NCBI GenBank assembly: GCA_025059715.1
Contig: JANXCE010000002.1
Coordinates: 1-64,000 of the forward strand
Direction: 5' to 3'
DNA length: 64,000 bases
From: Caldimicrobium sp.
GTDB lineage: Bacteria; Desulfobacterota; Thermodesulfobacteria; Thermodesulfobacteriales; Thermodesulfobacteriaceae
The notes below the pieces were generated by a model, which did no database searches, was not told the DNA's origin, and saw only the letters and a list, made by a program, of their open reading frames with translations. The stretch's first letter is position 1; every line of letters starts with the position of its first letter. Positions 1 to 9,562 of the stretch are shown one piece after another. Position numbers and translations under genes: made by a program.

Positions 1-681
1 AAGGAAAAACCACAAACTCAAGAGGGTTCTGCAAAGGAAAAATGGGTCGTGATTGAAGTTTCTGACACGGGAACGGGAATTCCAGAGGATATCATGTCAC
101 GAATTTTTGAACCCTTCTTTACCACAAAAAAGACCGGTTCAGGTCTTGGGCTAACCATTGTCTCACAGATAATCAAAAATCACGGAGGAGAAATAGAAGT
201 TCACTCCAAGGTTGGTGTAGGCACAACCTTTGTTTTAAAATTGCCTTATAAAGAAGTTTCATCCACCGAGGAGATGAAAACTGATACTCCATCCTGGAAC
301 TTTGAAGGTCTGAGAATATTAATTGTTGATGATGAAGTAGATATCATCGAACCTTTAAAAGTCATCTTATCAGACCTTGGTTTCGAGGTTGAAGCAGTTA
401 GTAGTCCTTTGAAAGCCATAGATCTCTTCAGAGAAGCTCTGGAGAAGAAGAGACCCTTTGAGATCGTTCTTACCGATTACACGATGCCTGATATGACAGG
501 CGCTAAACTAATAAAAACCCTAAAAAAGATAAATTCAGAATTTAAGGCTATCCTCTCCACAGGTTATGCTGATATCACCATTACTTCAAACGCTGAAGAA
601 CACCAATTTGATGGCATACTTAAAAAACCTTACAAAATTGAGGATCTGTTGAAGACTTTACATTTCGTTATTTACAAATAA
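1..681 (+). CDS. Hybrid sensor histidine kinase, C-terminal part (5' end outside window)
   Basis: The frame is open from base 1, so the gene begins upstream of the window. The visible part starts in a HATPase_c domain: DTGTGIP (G1 box), FEPFFTTK (F box) and GSGLGL (G2 box). A response-regulator receiver domain follows from about base 310, with the acidic pair in IVDDEVD, the phosphoacceptor Asp in LTDYTMPD and Lys in LKKPYK. This is a kinase with a fused C-terminal receiver, acting in phosphorelay. The sensor part is not visible, so the signal cannot be stated. nadK follows after 11 bases on the same strand. Confidence 0.9.
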   Translation, partial: KEKPQTQEGSAKEKWVVIEVSDTGTGIPEDIMSRIFEPFFTTKKTGSGLGLTIVSQIIKNHGGEIEVHSKVGVGTTFVLKLPYKEVSSTEEMKTDTPSWNFEGLRILIVDDEVDIIEPLKVILSDLGFEVEAVSSPLKAIDLFREALEKKRPFEIVLTDYTMPDMTGAKLIKTLKKINSEFKAILSTGYADITITSNAEEHQFDGILKKPYKIEDLLKTLHFVIYK

Positions 682-692
682 ATTAACAAGGT

Positions 693-1487
693 ATGCTGAA
701 TTTTTTCTTTTTGGCGAAGGATACCTCCAAAATTCCTAAAGAGTTCTATCTTGCTATTGATAAATTCCAAATCAAGCTCTTCACTCTTTCTGATTTCTCT
801 GAAAAGCCCATTATTCAAAGGGAAATTTTCACAGGGATCATTGTGCTCGGAGGAGATGGAACCCTCTTAAAGGCCGTTCCCCTCGCTTATGAACTCAACC
901 TACCAATATTAGGTGTAAACATGGGTAAATTCGGCTTTCTCACAGAGATCTCACTTCATGAATTGGAGAGAGTCCTTGATCTTTGGATAAAGGGAAGAAT
1001 CAATTTTGAAGAGCGAACACCCTTAGCTATCGATTACAGGGGCCATAGAATGATTGCGCTTAACGAGGGGGCTCTGCTTAAAGGTCCCTTAGGACGAATC
1101 ATAACCCTTCACCTAACTATCGAGGAAGAGCCCTTTGTGAAAATATGTGGCGATGGACTCATAGTCAGCACTCCTACAGGATCCACTGCTTACAACCTCA
1201 GTGCAGGAGGACCAGTTGTTCACCCTAAGACCGAGGCCTTTGTCATAACCCCTATCTGTGCCTTTAAACCACAAATGAAATCTATAGTAGTCCCTAATAA
1301 TTTTAAAATTTGTGTAACATTAGAAGAGGCAGAGGAGGAAGTTCACTTATTGATTGATGGCCATAGTAATATAACTCTTACCAAAGGAGCCAAGGTGCAA
1401 TTTAAAAAAGCGGAAAGGCCAATAAAACTTATCCCCTCACCTTCTAAAGGTTATTTTGAAATATTAAGAGAAAAATTTGGTTGGTGA
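693..1487 (+). CDS. nadK: NAD kinase
   Basis: ATP-dependent phosphorylation of NAD to NADP in the cytoplasm. The 264-residue length is normal for the family. The diagnostic GGDGTLL motif lies near residues 53-59, followed by GVNMGKFGFLTE, a conserved NE (ALNEG) and the nucleotide-binding stretch DGLIVSTPTGSTAYNLSAGGP. The ATG at 693 sits 11 bases after the hybrid kinase stop, with a weak AAGG ribosome site. It converges on the YtxH gene with only 7 bases between them. Confidence 0.95.
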   Translation: MLNFFFLAKDTSKIPKEFYLAIDKFQIKLFTLSDFSEKPIIQREIFTGIIVLGGDGTLLKAVPLAYELNLPILGVNMGKFGFLTEISLHELERVLDLWIKGRINFEERTPLAIDYRGHRMIALNEGALLKGPLGRIITLHLTIEEEPFVKICGDGLIVSTPTGSTAYNLSAGGPVVHPKTEAFVITPICAFKPQMKSIVVPNNFKICVTLEEAEEEVHLLIDGHSNITLTKGAKVQFKKAERPIKLIPSPSKGYFEILREKFGW

Positions 1488-1494
1488 TAACTTT

Positions 1495-1830
1495 TTACAC
1501 TGCCTCTTCTTCTTTTTTAAAAAACTTCTCCGCAAGTTCTTCCTTCTTTTCCTTCATAGCTTCTTTTGCCTTCTCTAAGGTCTCAGAAAGAACTACTTTC
1601 TTCTCCTCGTAAACCTCTCTGGCCTTACTAACTAATTCTTCCATTTTCTCTTCCGCTTTGCTCTTTAAAGTTGATAATTTCTCCGCAGTCTCTTCTGCCT
1701 CCTCTCTTAGTTTTCTCCTCAATTCTACTCCACTTGCTGGTGCGTAAAGTAAAGCTACCAGTGCTCCAATTGCTGCTCCTGCCAAGAAAGCCAAAAAAAG
1801 GGATGTCTTGTTTCCCGCCATTATGAACAC
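1495..1830 (-). CDS. YtxH-like small membrane/coiled-coil protein
   Basis: The 111-residue protein has one N-terminal hydrophobic, glycine/alanine-rich segment (about residues 10-31) ending in LLYAPASG, the signature of YtxH (gas-vesicle GvpP-like) proteins. A long, highly charged Lys/Glu helix fills the rest. Members are usually envelope- or stress-associated, but the function is not established. It is co-directional with and 3 bases downstream of the DUF948-like gene, a common pairing that suggests the two are made together. Confidence 0.75.
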   Translation of the reverse strand: MFIMAGNKTSLFLAFLAGAAIGALVALLYAPASGVELRRKLREEAEETAEKLSTLKSKAEEKMEELVSKAREVYEEKKVVLSETLEKAKEAMKEKKEELAEKFFKKEEEAV

Positions 1831-1833
1831 CTC

Positions 1834-2412
1834 CTATTTTATTCTCAGGACTCTCTTTATTCCACTTAAAAGCTCAGATATACCAGTAATTACCGCTGAA
1901 GTCTCAATATATATTTTTTTGAGGCTTCTATTAAAATCATCTAAGATCTGTCTTCCCAAATCAAAGGTCTCAGACAAACTCCCCACTAAGGGTTCCAGAT
2001 CGTGGGCTACTTGAAGGGTTTTGCCCTTTACTTCCGAAGTTATCGTTTTCACATCCTTTAAAATTTCCCTTGACTCCTCTAAGGTAAAATGCAGATCATC
2101 CTTTACTACCTCAATTTGACCCTTTAGAAAGGCCTCAAAATCCTTAATGGACATACTTAACTCTTCTACTATTTTGGGTAAAATTTTTAGTTCGGAGAGT
2201 ATGTGATTCAAATTATTGAAGGTGTTCTTAGATAAATCAAAGTTTTCATTGAGTTTTTCGGCAGAAGTTTTTAACTCTGCTATTAAACCAGGTAATATTT
2301 CTAAATTTCGATTAATTTTTTTCACTAAAGTGGAAATTTTTACCGCAATGATGAGGAGAATTAGAACCGCTAAAATTGCTAAACCTAAAAAGACATAAAC
2401 TAAGATTTCCAT
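1834..2412 (-). CDS. DUF948-like membrane-anchored coiled-coil protein
   Basis: The 192-residue protein has one N-terminal transmembrane segment (about residues 4-26, VFLGLAILAVLILLIIAV). A long amphipathic heptad-like region follows, resembling DUF948 and methyl-accepting coiled-coil proteins, without the signalling hairpin of true chemoreceptors. It precedes the YtxH-like gene by 3 bases. Structural or envelope-stress roles are plausible but no activity can be assigned. The start is an ATG at 2412. Confidence 0.65.
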   Translation of the reverse strand: MEILVYVFLGLAILAVLILLIIAVKISTLVKKINRNLEILPGLIAELKTSAEKLNENFDLSKNTFNNLNHILSELKILPKIVEELSMSIKDFEAFLKGQIEVVKDDLHFTLEESREILKDVKTITSEVKGKTLQVAHDLEPLVGSLSETFDLGRQILDDFNRSLKKIYIETSAVITGISELLSGIKRVLRIK

Positions 2413-2502
2413 ACACTTAGCCTTTGTTAAAATCTAAGTTTGTTAAAATCAAGGAAATTATAAATCCTTTTGTGGCTATGTCAATAAATTTTTAGAAACT
2501 TT

Positions 2503-5040
2503 TTAGAACCATTTAACTAATTCAGGAAAAGCTCTTCTTAGAATCTCATAACGGGGTATTATTCTCACTCCTACTCTCCTCAACCCATGTCCATAGAGGG
2601 AGTATTTAACCCCATATGTAGCTCTATTACCCTCGTGTTTTATTATTTCCATCGGCATGTAATTAATCTCCTTTTTAGGTATTTCTTCTTCAAGGCCCGT
2701 TTCTCTGATACAAACTAATTCCACATTAATATATTCTGGAGACAGATTCCCTAAGAGAACCTCCGCGTAAACCTCAAATTCCGTATCCTCCCATATCTCT
2801 TCGCTTTTAAGATTAGTATAAAAATTAATTATTTTTAAATCTTTCCAATTTTCCTCAAGAAGTTGCTTTTCTCTTATTAAGGCTTTCAGTAGATAGAAAT
2901 TGTCTTTTGAGAGGCTTTTGGCCTGAGAAAGGGCTGGTAAGTAAAATTTCTGTAAATATTCCGCCAACACCCTGTTCATACTGTAAAATTTACAAACAGT
3001 ATAAAGAGCTCTTTTCATCCTCTGAACCCACTCTCGGGGGATACCTTCTTCATCTCTTTTATAAAAAAGCTCTCTAATTTCCCCCTCCAAAAGACCATAG
3101 AGTTGATTGGCCTCATAAAAATTAAAAGGGGGCAACCCCTCCTTAGGCTCAATAGCCCAGCCATTTGTTCCATCATAGGCCTCCACCCACCAGCCATCGA
3201 GCACACTTAGATGCAATACTCCGTTCATAGAGGCCTTCATACCTGAGGTCCCGCTTGCTTCCATTGGTCGATAGGGCACATTGAGCCATACATCAGAGCC
3301 CCAAAGAATTATTCGAGCCAAATGTAAATCATAATTTTCTAAAAAGATAAATTTATCCTCCACTTGATATTTCTCCCTAAATTCTAAGAGCTCTTGAATA
3401 ATCTTCTTACCCTCTATATCCTTAGGATGGGCCTTTCCAGCAAATACAAAAAGAATAGGCCTTTCTGAATCCTGTAGAAGCCTAAGCAATCTATCCCGAT
3501 CAAAGAGAATTAGATGATTTCTCTTGTAACCTGTCACCCTTCTTGCACATCCCACAATCAGATGAAACCTCTTTAAAGGTAAATTCCACCGTCTGTTAAG
3601 TCTATGTGAATCTCCCTTTAAGTACTCTTCTTCTAAAAATTTATTTAGATAGTTTATAAGGCGCTGCTTGTTCTTTTTGTGGGCCTCCCAAATCTCCTCA
3701 TCTGGAATTCTTAATATCTCCTCCCAGGCTGGATCCTCATGGCTTAAGAACCTATAATCAGGGCCCACATAGTCTCTTAAGAGCTTATCAAAGGGTTCAC
3801 TCAGCCATCTCCAATGGATACCATTGGTCACATAGTCTATAGGGACTTCCTCTAATAGCCAATCGGGAAACAAGGGATGCCACATCCTTTTTGTAGTTTC
3901 CTGATGAAGCTTTGACACCGCATTAACGAACCTCGATTTTCTGATTGTAAGAGCTGGTAGCCAAAAAATAGTCCTATCTTCAAGAATACATCCACAGCGT
4001 ATAAATTGGTCCATTGTTAGTCCTAATGTCTTTAACTCCGGGGCAAGGTATTTCTCCACAAGCTTTGTATCAAAATGTTCATTCCCTGCAATAAGGGGAG
4101 TATGAGTGCTAAAGACCGTTGTCTCCATAATGTAAAGGGTTGCTTCCTCGTAACTTAAGCCTTTCTCAAGCATCAACTCTTTTAATCTTGGAAGAATAAC
4201 AAAGGCTGAGTGTCCTTCATTAAGGTGATATACCCTTACTTTTAATCCAAGCCTCTTTAAAGCTAAATAACCACCTATTCCCAAAAGAAGCTCCTGCTTA
4301 AGTCTTTTTTCCGCATCCGCTGGATAAAGATAGTCAAGTAGGTTTCTTATTTCTGGGGGGTTTTCGGGTAGGTCTGTATCTAAAAAAATACACAATCTCT
4401 TTCCCACTTCTACCTTCCATAGCTTTGCCCTTACCACCTGATCTAATAAATTTAGTTCAATCTGAAGAGGATTACCCTCTGGATCCTTTATCTCTCTTAG
4501 AACATTGAGAAACCTATCAAATTTCTCTGGTTCCTCCTTCTGCACCCTGGCTTGATCAATTACTTGTCTAAAATATCCCTTACTATAGAGCAAACTTACG
4601 CCCACTATAGGGATATCTAAGTCCGAAGCTCCCATAAGGATATCTCCAGCTAAAACTCCTAAGCCTCCTGCATATACAGGCAAAGCTTCATGGAGCGCAA
4701 ACTCCGTGCAGAAATAGGCTATAACATCCTCAGAGGAAAACTCCAAAGATCTTACCATAGGACTACTTTTCTTAAGATATTCTTCAAAACGTTCCCATAT
4801 CTCCTGTAAATCCGCAAGAAATCTCTTGTCATGGGAGAGTGCTTGTATCTTTTCCTTGGGTAAAAGATGTATAAATTTTATAGGATTGTGTTTAACCCTT
4901 CTAAACAGATCCGCATCCATCTTATAAAATAGAGAAAGTGCCCCAAAATCCCAAGTAAACCAAAGGTTGTAAGAAATAGTTACTAATTTTTCTAAACTTT
5001 CCGGAAACCGCGGATATACAAAAAACTTCTTGAACTCCAT
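2503..5040 (-). CDS. glgP: Alpha-glucan (glycogen/maltodextrin) phosphorylase
   Basis: Phosphorolysis of alpha-1,4-glucan to glucose-1-phosphate. The 845 residues match the long class with an N-terminal DUF3417 region (LVTISYNLWFTWDFGALSLF) before the GT35 catalytic domain. The PLP-site stretch EASGTSGMKASMNG is present (near residues 595-610), with DGWWVEAYDG and NGWAI after it. It is the last gene of a minus-strand glycogen operon, starting one base after the GH57 gene ends. It probably supplies glucose-1-phosphate from stored glycogen made by the neighbouring GT4 enzyme. Confidence 0.95.
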   Translation of the reverse strand: MEFKKFFVYPRFPESLEKLVTISYNLWFTWDFGALSLFYKMDADLFRRVKHNPIKFIHLLPKEKIQALSHDKRFLADLQEIWERFEEYLKKSSPMVRSLEFSSEDVIAYFCTEFALHEALPVYAGGLGVLAGDILMGASDLDIPIVGVSLLYSKGYFRQVIDQARVQKEEPEKFDRFLNVLREIKDPEGNPLQIELNLLDQVVRAKLWKVEVGKRLCIFLDTDLPENPPEIRNLLDYLYPADAEKRLKQELLLGIGGYLALKRLGLKVRVYHLNEGHSAFVILPRLKELMLEKGLSYEEATLYIMETTVFSTHTPLIAGNEHFDTKLVEKYLAPELKTLGLTMDQFIRCGCILEDRTIFWLPALTIRKSRFVNAVSKLHQETTKRMWHPLFPDWLLEEVPIDYVTNGIHWRWLSEPFDKLLRDYVGPDYRFLSHEDPAWEEILRIPDEEIWEAHKKNKQRLINYLNKFLEEEYLKGDSHRLNRRWNLPLKRFHLIVGCARRVTGYKRNHLILFDRDRLLRLLQDSERPILFVFAGKAHPKDIEGKKIIQELLEFREKYQVEDKFIFLENYDLHLARIILWGSDVWLNVPYRPMEASGTSGMKASMNGVLHLSVLDGWWVEAYDGTNGWAIEPKEGLPPFNFYEANQLYGLLEGEIRELFYKRDEEGIPREWVQRMKRALYTVCKFYSMNRVLAEYLQKFYLPALSQAKSLSKDNFYLLKALIREKQLLEENWKDLKIINFYTNLKSEEIWEDTEFEVYAEVLLGNLSPEYINVELVCIRETGLEEEIPKKEINYMPMEIIKHEGNRATYGVKYSLYGHGLRRVGVRIIPRYEILRRAFPELVKWF

Positions 5041-5041
5041 G

Positions 5042-6241
5042 TTAATCCTCCAATTTTGCCTCTATATCAGCAAGAATGTTCATGAAATACTTATAGGCAT
5101 TTTCAGGTAGGTCATAGGGCGAAAAGTATTTATGGACATCTCCATCCTGAAAATACTTTATGCACATATAGTAAAAATGATCTGATGTTGTAAGTTTTTT
5201 AAGAATGGGAATAAGCCAAGAATAATTTTTTTCTTTGGCCTTTTTTAAAAAATCAAAGACTGTTTTCATGGCATTCCATTGAAGGGGGTTAGATAGCCAA
5301 GCGGAAAGATCTCTCTCGGTATCGGCCCAGGAGGTTGGAGTTGGGACCGACAGCCCCTTGGGAGAATAATTCAAAGTTTTATAAGCCTCAGAGGGAAAAA
5401 TAAACCTAATATAAGGTTCTTCCAAAATAAGTTCAATAACCTTTCTAATGAATTCAAATATTCCTGTTTCCTTCCATTGATGTTCCCCAAAGGTTTCATA
5501 GTCCATAAACAAGCCTAAGTAAAGATTTCGCCCTTCTCTTTCACTTAGCATAAGATCTTTAATCCATTGAACATAGGTCTCTGCCCTGAGGGGATACTCT
5601 GCCCACCCCCTATCACTAAAACGAAAGGCTATGTCGTCAGATAGTTTATAATGTTTTAGAAGGAGTAAATGAACATGATTATAGGATAATCTGGGATAGA
5701 GGGGAGAATCTCCCATAAGAATACGATCCGCACCTTCAATTAGAATAGTTTTTATCTGAGGGAAATTTAAAAGGACATCCGATAATTTGTCAAAATAGAT
5801 GAGCTCGGTGTTCCGGAAAACTCGAGGGATATATCCAAAATCCCGCTCTATGGTCTCTAAGTGAGCCCCAACCTGTTCTATAAACTCATCCAGATCAAAA
5901 ATACTGGCTAAAGAGTGATAATAGGTCTCCGCGATGAGTTCTACCCCTCCAGTTTTCATGAGCTCTTGAAAGGACTCAAAGACCTCCGGTCTGTATAACT
6001 TTGCCTGCTCAAGAAAAGTCCCCGTGATACTATAGGAAATTTTAAACCTACCTTCAGAGGCCAAAATCAATTCCTTAAAGAGGTTATTAGCAGGAAGATA
6101 ACACTTTTCCGATACCTTGTTAAAGATATATCTATTAAGTTCCTCATCGAAGTAAGATTTGGTTGTCCCGATATCAAAAAAGGAATACTTGGAAACCCTA
6201 AAGGGTTGATGAACCTGAAAATAAAAGATTAGGTAAAGCAT
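5042..6241 (-). CDS. Glycoside hydrolase family 57 (alpha-amylase/4-alpha-glucanotransferase type)
   Basis: The 399-residue protein begins with the GH57 region-1 signature FQVHQPFR. The expected nucleophile Glu is in RNTELIYF and the acid/base Asp in FMDYETFGEHQ. It is a short GH57 of the archaeal-amylase type with no branching-enzyme C-terminal extension. It lies between the GT4 synthase and phosphorylase, so it likely trims, disproportionates or branches glycogen. The exact specificity cannot be read from sequence alone. No signal peptide is evident, so it is probably cytoplasmic. Confidence 0.88.
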   Translation of the reverse strand: MLYLIFYFQVHQPFRVSKYSFFDIGTTKSYFDEELNRYIFNKVSEKCYLPANNLFKELILASEGRFKISYSITGTFLEQAKLYRPEVFESFQELMKTGGVELIAETYYHSLASIFDLDEFIEQVGAHLETIERDFGYIPRVFRNTELIYFDKLSDVLLNFPQIKTILIEGADRILMGDSPLYPRLSYNHVHLLLLKHYKLSDDIAFRFSDRGWAEYPLRAETYVQWIKDLMLSEREGRNLYLGLFMDYETFGEHQWKETGIFEFIRKVIELILEEPYIRFIFPSEAYKTLNYSPKGLSVPTPTSWADTERDLSAWLSNPLQWNAMKTVFDFLKKAKEKNYSWLIPILKKLTTSDHFYYMCIKYFQDGDVHKYFSPYDLPENAYKYFMNILADIEAKLED

Positions 6242-6247
6242 GTTATG

Positions 6248-7537
6248 TTAAATGAGAAGTTCTTGGTATATTTTAAAAACCTCTTCCGCAGGCTTTCTCC
6301 AAGTGAATTTTTTTACCTCCTCTCTGACTCTCTCTTGTATGAATCTTAGCCTCTCTGGATTAGTTACTAATTCTATAATGAGTTCGACCATTTTATCAAT
6401 GTCCCAAAAATCTACTTTATAGGCATTTTCAATGACCTCGGAGGCACCAGACTGCTTTGAGAGAATGAGTGCACAACCAAAGTGCATGGCCTCTAAAGCC
6501 ACAATTCCAAAGGGCTCAGACACAGAAGGCATAACTAATATATCGCTCATAGAAAGGGCTTCCTCTACTTCTTGTCGAGTTAAAAAACCAGTAAACATGA
6601 TGTAGGTTCCAATACCCAAGGAGCTTGCCTCAAGCATAAGCTCCCTCTCCATCTCACCTGCTCCCGCTATAACAAATCTTGCCTTTACACCTCTTTCCAA
6701 AACTTTTTTGGCTATTTCAAGAAATATAGTTGGACCCTTTTGAGGAGTAAGCCTTCCCAAGAAGAGAATTACAGGCTCTTTAAATTTTTTAATCTTCTTA
6801 GGCACTAACGCTTTAGCAGTAAAGCCATTGTGAACTACTCTTATCTTTTCTTCTGGCACTTTATAGTGTTCCTGGGCTATAGATTTAGTATAATTAGATA
6901 CCGCAATAGCTCTATCCGCATAATTTAGCCCCAAATATTCTATCTCGTGAATAATAGGGTGGCCGTAACCTAAGGCTCTATCAAACTCCGTTGCATGTAA
7001 GTGGACAACAAGGGGCTTTTTAAATCTCCTTTTGAGAAAAAGGCCAGCAGGATAGGTCAACCAATCATGGGCGTGAATAAGATCAAAGGATATCTTTTTT
7101 GCTAATTCTAAAACATTCTTAGTATAATGGTTGACCCTTTGAAGAAGATGATTACCCTGAGAGAGGATGTAGGTTAGCCTCTCTATTACTTCATCGGGGA
7201 TTTGGGTCTCTTTCTGAGTGTTTAAGGCTAATTCTAGGACTACCTCTGTCAAGGTTTCTCTTATGGTAGCATAAGCGGATTCTTCAAAAGTTACCTGGAA
7301 TGTAGGAAAAAACCTCAGAGGGTCTCTTCTATAAGGCTCTCCATTTTCCTCCTTAGCCAAAGGGAAATCCGCATCCTCTGGAGTTGCTATCTCAAAAAAA
7401 ACCGCTTCATTTGTGGGAAGGATCATTTTTATAGTAACTCCCAGTTCTGCCAGCATCTTAAAAAGCCCATAACAAGCCATTCCCAAGCCACCCACTATAA
7501 AAGGAGGATACTCCCAGGTTAACATTAGAATTTTCAT
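6248..7537 (-). CDS. GT4 glycosyltransferase, probable glycogen synthase
   Basis: The 429-residue GT4 enzyme begins MKILMLTWEYPP with the GGLG donor-site loop. The C-terminal half has LFLGRLTPQKG and the EX7E motif SEPFGIVALE. I chose the ATG at 7537 because its TGA-overlapping ATGA junction with the debranching gene has a strong GGGGAGGAAG site just upstream; a longer frame starting at 7603 only re-reads the end of that gene. The context points to an archaeal-type glycogen synthase using NDP-glucose rather than the GT5 GlgA family. Confidence 0.85.
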   Translation of the reverse strand: MKILMLTWEYPPFIVGGLGMACYGLFKMLAELGVTIKMILPTNEAVFFEIATPEDADFPLAKEENGEPYRRDPLRFFPTFQVTFEESAYATIRETLTEVVLELALNTQKETQIPDEVIERLTYILSQGNHLLQRVNHYTKNVLELAKKISFDLIHAHDWLTYPAGLFLKRRFKKPLVVHLHATEFDRALGYGHPIIHEIEYLGLNYADRAIAVSNYTKSIAQEHYKVPEEKIRVVHNGFTAKALVPKKIKKFKEPVILFLGRLTPQKGPTIFLEIAKKVLERGVKARFVIAGAGEMERELMLEASSLGIGTYIMFTGFLTRQEVEEALSMSDILVMPSVSEPFGIVALEAMHFGCALILSKQSGASEVIENAYKVDFWDIDKMVELIIELVTNPERLRFIQERVREEVKKFTWRKPAEEVFKIYQELLI

Positions 7538-9480
7538 TTTCTTCCTCCCCGTAACTTTTTTTCCAGCTCTTTTTCCAGTAAAAAGATACTGGCCACTGAC
7601 CAAAACTGGGCAGGGGCTCCTTTAGGATAGTAAGGATTATCCCCGTCATAGAGTTCTGGGAGACTTCCAACTTTACCTGAAAGAATCATCTTTCGAAAGG
7701 GTTGAACCAGTCTCTTCAACACCTCTACATAGTCGTTTTCAGATAAAAATCTGGAAAGCATCTTAACATAAGGCAAAAGAAGCCATACCCAAACAGAGCC
7801 ATTATGATAGGCAAGATCTCTCTGATATTGATTTCCAAAGTATTTTCTTTTAAAGGCAGGATGTCTGGGAGATAGGGATCTCAAACCAAAGGGGGTAAGT
7901 AACTCCTCTCTGACGAGTCTGTCTGCAAGGGCAAACACTTCTCTTGGGGCAGGTGTGTATGGTAATCCTAAGGCTATGACAAAGTTAGGTCTTACCTCAA
8001 AAATGGGCTTACCTTGGTATAGTCTGTCCGCAATAAGGTCCTCTCCAAAGTATTTCTTAAAGGTTTCGTTTTGCTTATTTACAAGTTCTTCAAGGGAAAA
8101 CTTCCTTATAAAACTCCTTTTAAAATACTTTAACACATAAACTAAGACATTATGCCATAGGGCGGAAATTTCAATAGGTTTACCGTAGCGAGGCGTAAGG
8201 GGCCTTCCATCAAGAATGACATCCATCCAAGTAAGAGAAAGATTGATGTTATCTGGTATCTCCAAAAAGCCCTCCTCTTGATCAACAAAAAAGGGTAAGT
8301 TATAGTTGGTAAAAAATTCATAAAGGGACTCTTCAACTATCTGAAAAAGTTTGTACTTTGTGTCTCTTCCCACCTTTCTACCAAAAAATTCTACATATTC
8401 AAAAATTCTTAACATAAACCATAAGGTTCCATCAAGGGAATTGTAGTTCATCTCTTCAGGAAGTCCAAGCACATTAGGTATGAGCCCCTGGTGTCTTTTA
8501 TCACTGTAGGCCTGAATAATCCTTAGTGATAAGTCCTTACCCTCTTTTAGATAAAAGAGAGCGGGAAGGCCAACAAAGGTATCTCTGCCCCAACAGTAAA
8601 ACCAGGGATAGCCCGCTATGATATCTTCCTCAAGGAGAAAATCTCTAAGCATCTCCTCTAAGATCTGAGGAAGCTCTCTTTCACTGAAAGAACCCCTCTT
8701 TGGGTCTGGCTTCGGATAGCCCGTATATCTACTCTCAATTACTAAGACCTCATTTTCTGGATTCTTCAAAGCATGGTCACAAAAGAGAAGTCTTAAACTC
8801 TCCTTAGGTAAGAGCTCTACCTCCAAAAGAAAGGGCGCAAAAAGGTCCTCGTAAGCCTCATAACCCCTTAACTCCTCTAAGGGATAATAAACCTGATAAT
8901 AAAATATAGGCTCTACCTTAATTACTCCCTTATTAAAGTACAAAAAAATAGCTAAATCATCTTTGCTCAAAAACGCGGATTGCTTATTAGTCTCTAAGAC
9001 ATAATCTTGCCAAGAAAAAAAACTTGTGATATCGTGGTGATCTCTAAAGGAAAACTTTGGACGCAAAAAAAGCTTGAAAGGATAGGCACTGGGATTTCTA
9101 TAGGTAATTAAAAGAGCATTCTTGCCTTCATGAAATTGTAATGTCTTTTCTAAGAAAACCTCCCTTTTCAAAGGACATTGAAAAATGAACATGGGATAGG
9201 GCTTAAAATAAAAATCTTTGATCAATTTATAACCCTCGGGATAAAGGACATCTCTATAAAAGTTGGTATCAAGATAGTAGCTAAGCCCGGAAGGGAAAAG
9301 GACCCTCTCTTCTATTGAGGAGAGCAGGTGAAATCTTTTTCCATAAGTGCCGCCAGCAACAAGAAGCCCATGATATTTTCTCACATTAGCTAAAAAAGCT
9401 GTTCCAAGGGCATAGCCTCCTTTAGTGTTACTTAAAATCCATTCATAGGGAGTAAAATTAGCATAGAGTTCACTTAACAT
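7534..9480 (-). CDS. Amylo-alpha-1,6-glucosidase (glycogen debranching enzyme)
   Basis: The 648-residue protein combines an N-terminal GDE_N-like beta region (TKGGYALGTAFLANVRKYHGLLVA) with a GH133-like (alpha/alpha)6 catalytic region carrying FYCWGRDTFVGLP and a late AYHNGSVWVWL stretch. It hydrolyses alpha-1,6 branch points of glycogen. It is the first gene of the operon and ends in an ATGA overlap with the GT4 synthase. No secretion signal is seen. The family assignment is secure; substrate chain length is not determinable. Confidence 0.9.
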   Translation of the reverse strand: MLSELYANFTPYEWILSNTKGGYALGTAFLANVRKYHGLLVAGGTYGKRFHLLSSIEERVLFPSGLSYYLDTNFYRDVLYPEGYKLIKDFYFKPYPMFIFQCPLKREVFLEKTLQFHEGKNALLITYRNPSAYPFKLFLRPKFSFRDHHDITSFFSWQDYVLETNKQSAFLSKDDLAIFLYFNKGVIKVEPIFYYQVYYPLEELRGYEAYEDLFAPFLLEVELLPKESLRLLFCDHALKNPENEVLVIESRYTGYPKPDPKRGSFSERELPQILEEMLRDFLLEEDIIAGYPWFYCWGRDTFVGLPALFYLKEGKDLSLRIIQAYSDKRHQGLIPNVLGLPEEMNYNSLDGTLWFMLRIFEYVEFFGRKVGRDTKYKLFQIVEESLYEFFTNYNLPFFVDQEEGFLEIPDNINLSLTWMDVILDGRPLTPRYGKPIEISALWHNVLVYVLKYFKRSFIRKFSLEELVNKQNETFKKYFGEDLIADRLYQGKPIFEVRPNFVIALGLPYTPAPREVFALADRLVREELLTPFGLRSLSPRHPAFKRKYFGNQYQRDLAYHNGSVWVWLLLPYVKMLSRFLSENDYVEVLKRLVQPFRKMILSGKVGSLPELYDGDNPYYPKGAPAQFWSVASIFLLEKELEKKLRGGRK

Positions 9481-9562
9481 GTAGAATATTATAAGGGTTT
9501 AAACTTAAAATATCAAGAGTAAATTTAAAAGGAAATTGTTAAAGATATATTAAATTAGATAA

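Noticed and set aside
49-681. A complete protein starting at GTG 49
   Set aside because: The frame is open to base 1 and begins inside an ATPase domain, so the gene is truncated by the window edge.
7538-7603. N-terminal extension of the GT4 synthase to 7603
   Set aside because: The extra 22 residues only re-read the debranching gene in another frame; the ATG at 7537 has an ideal ribosome site and gives the family N-terminus.
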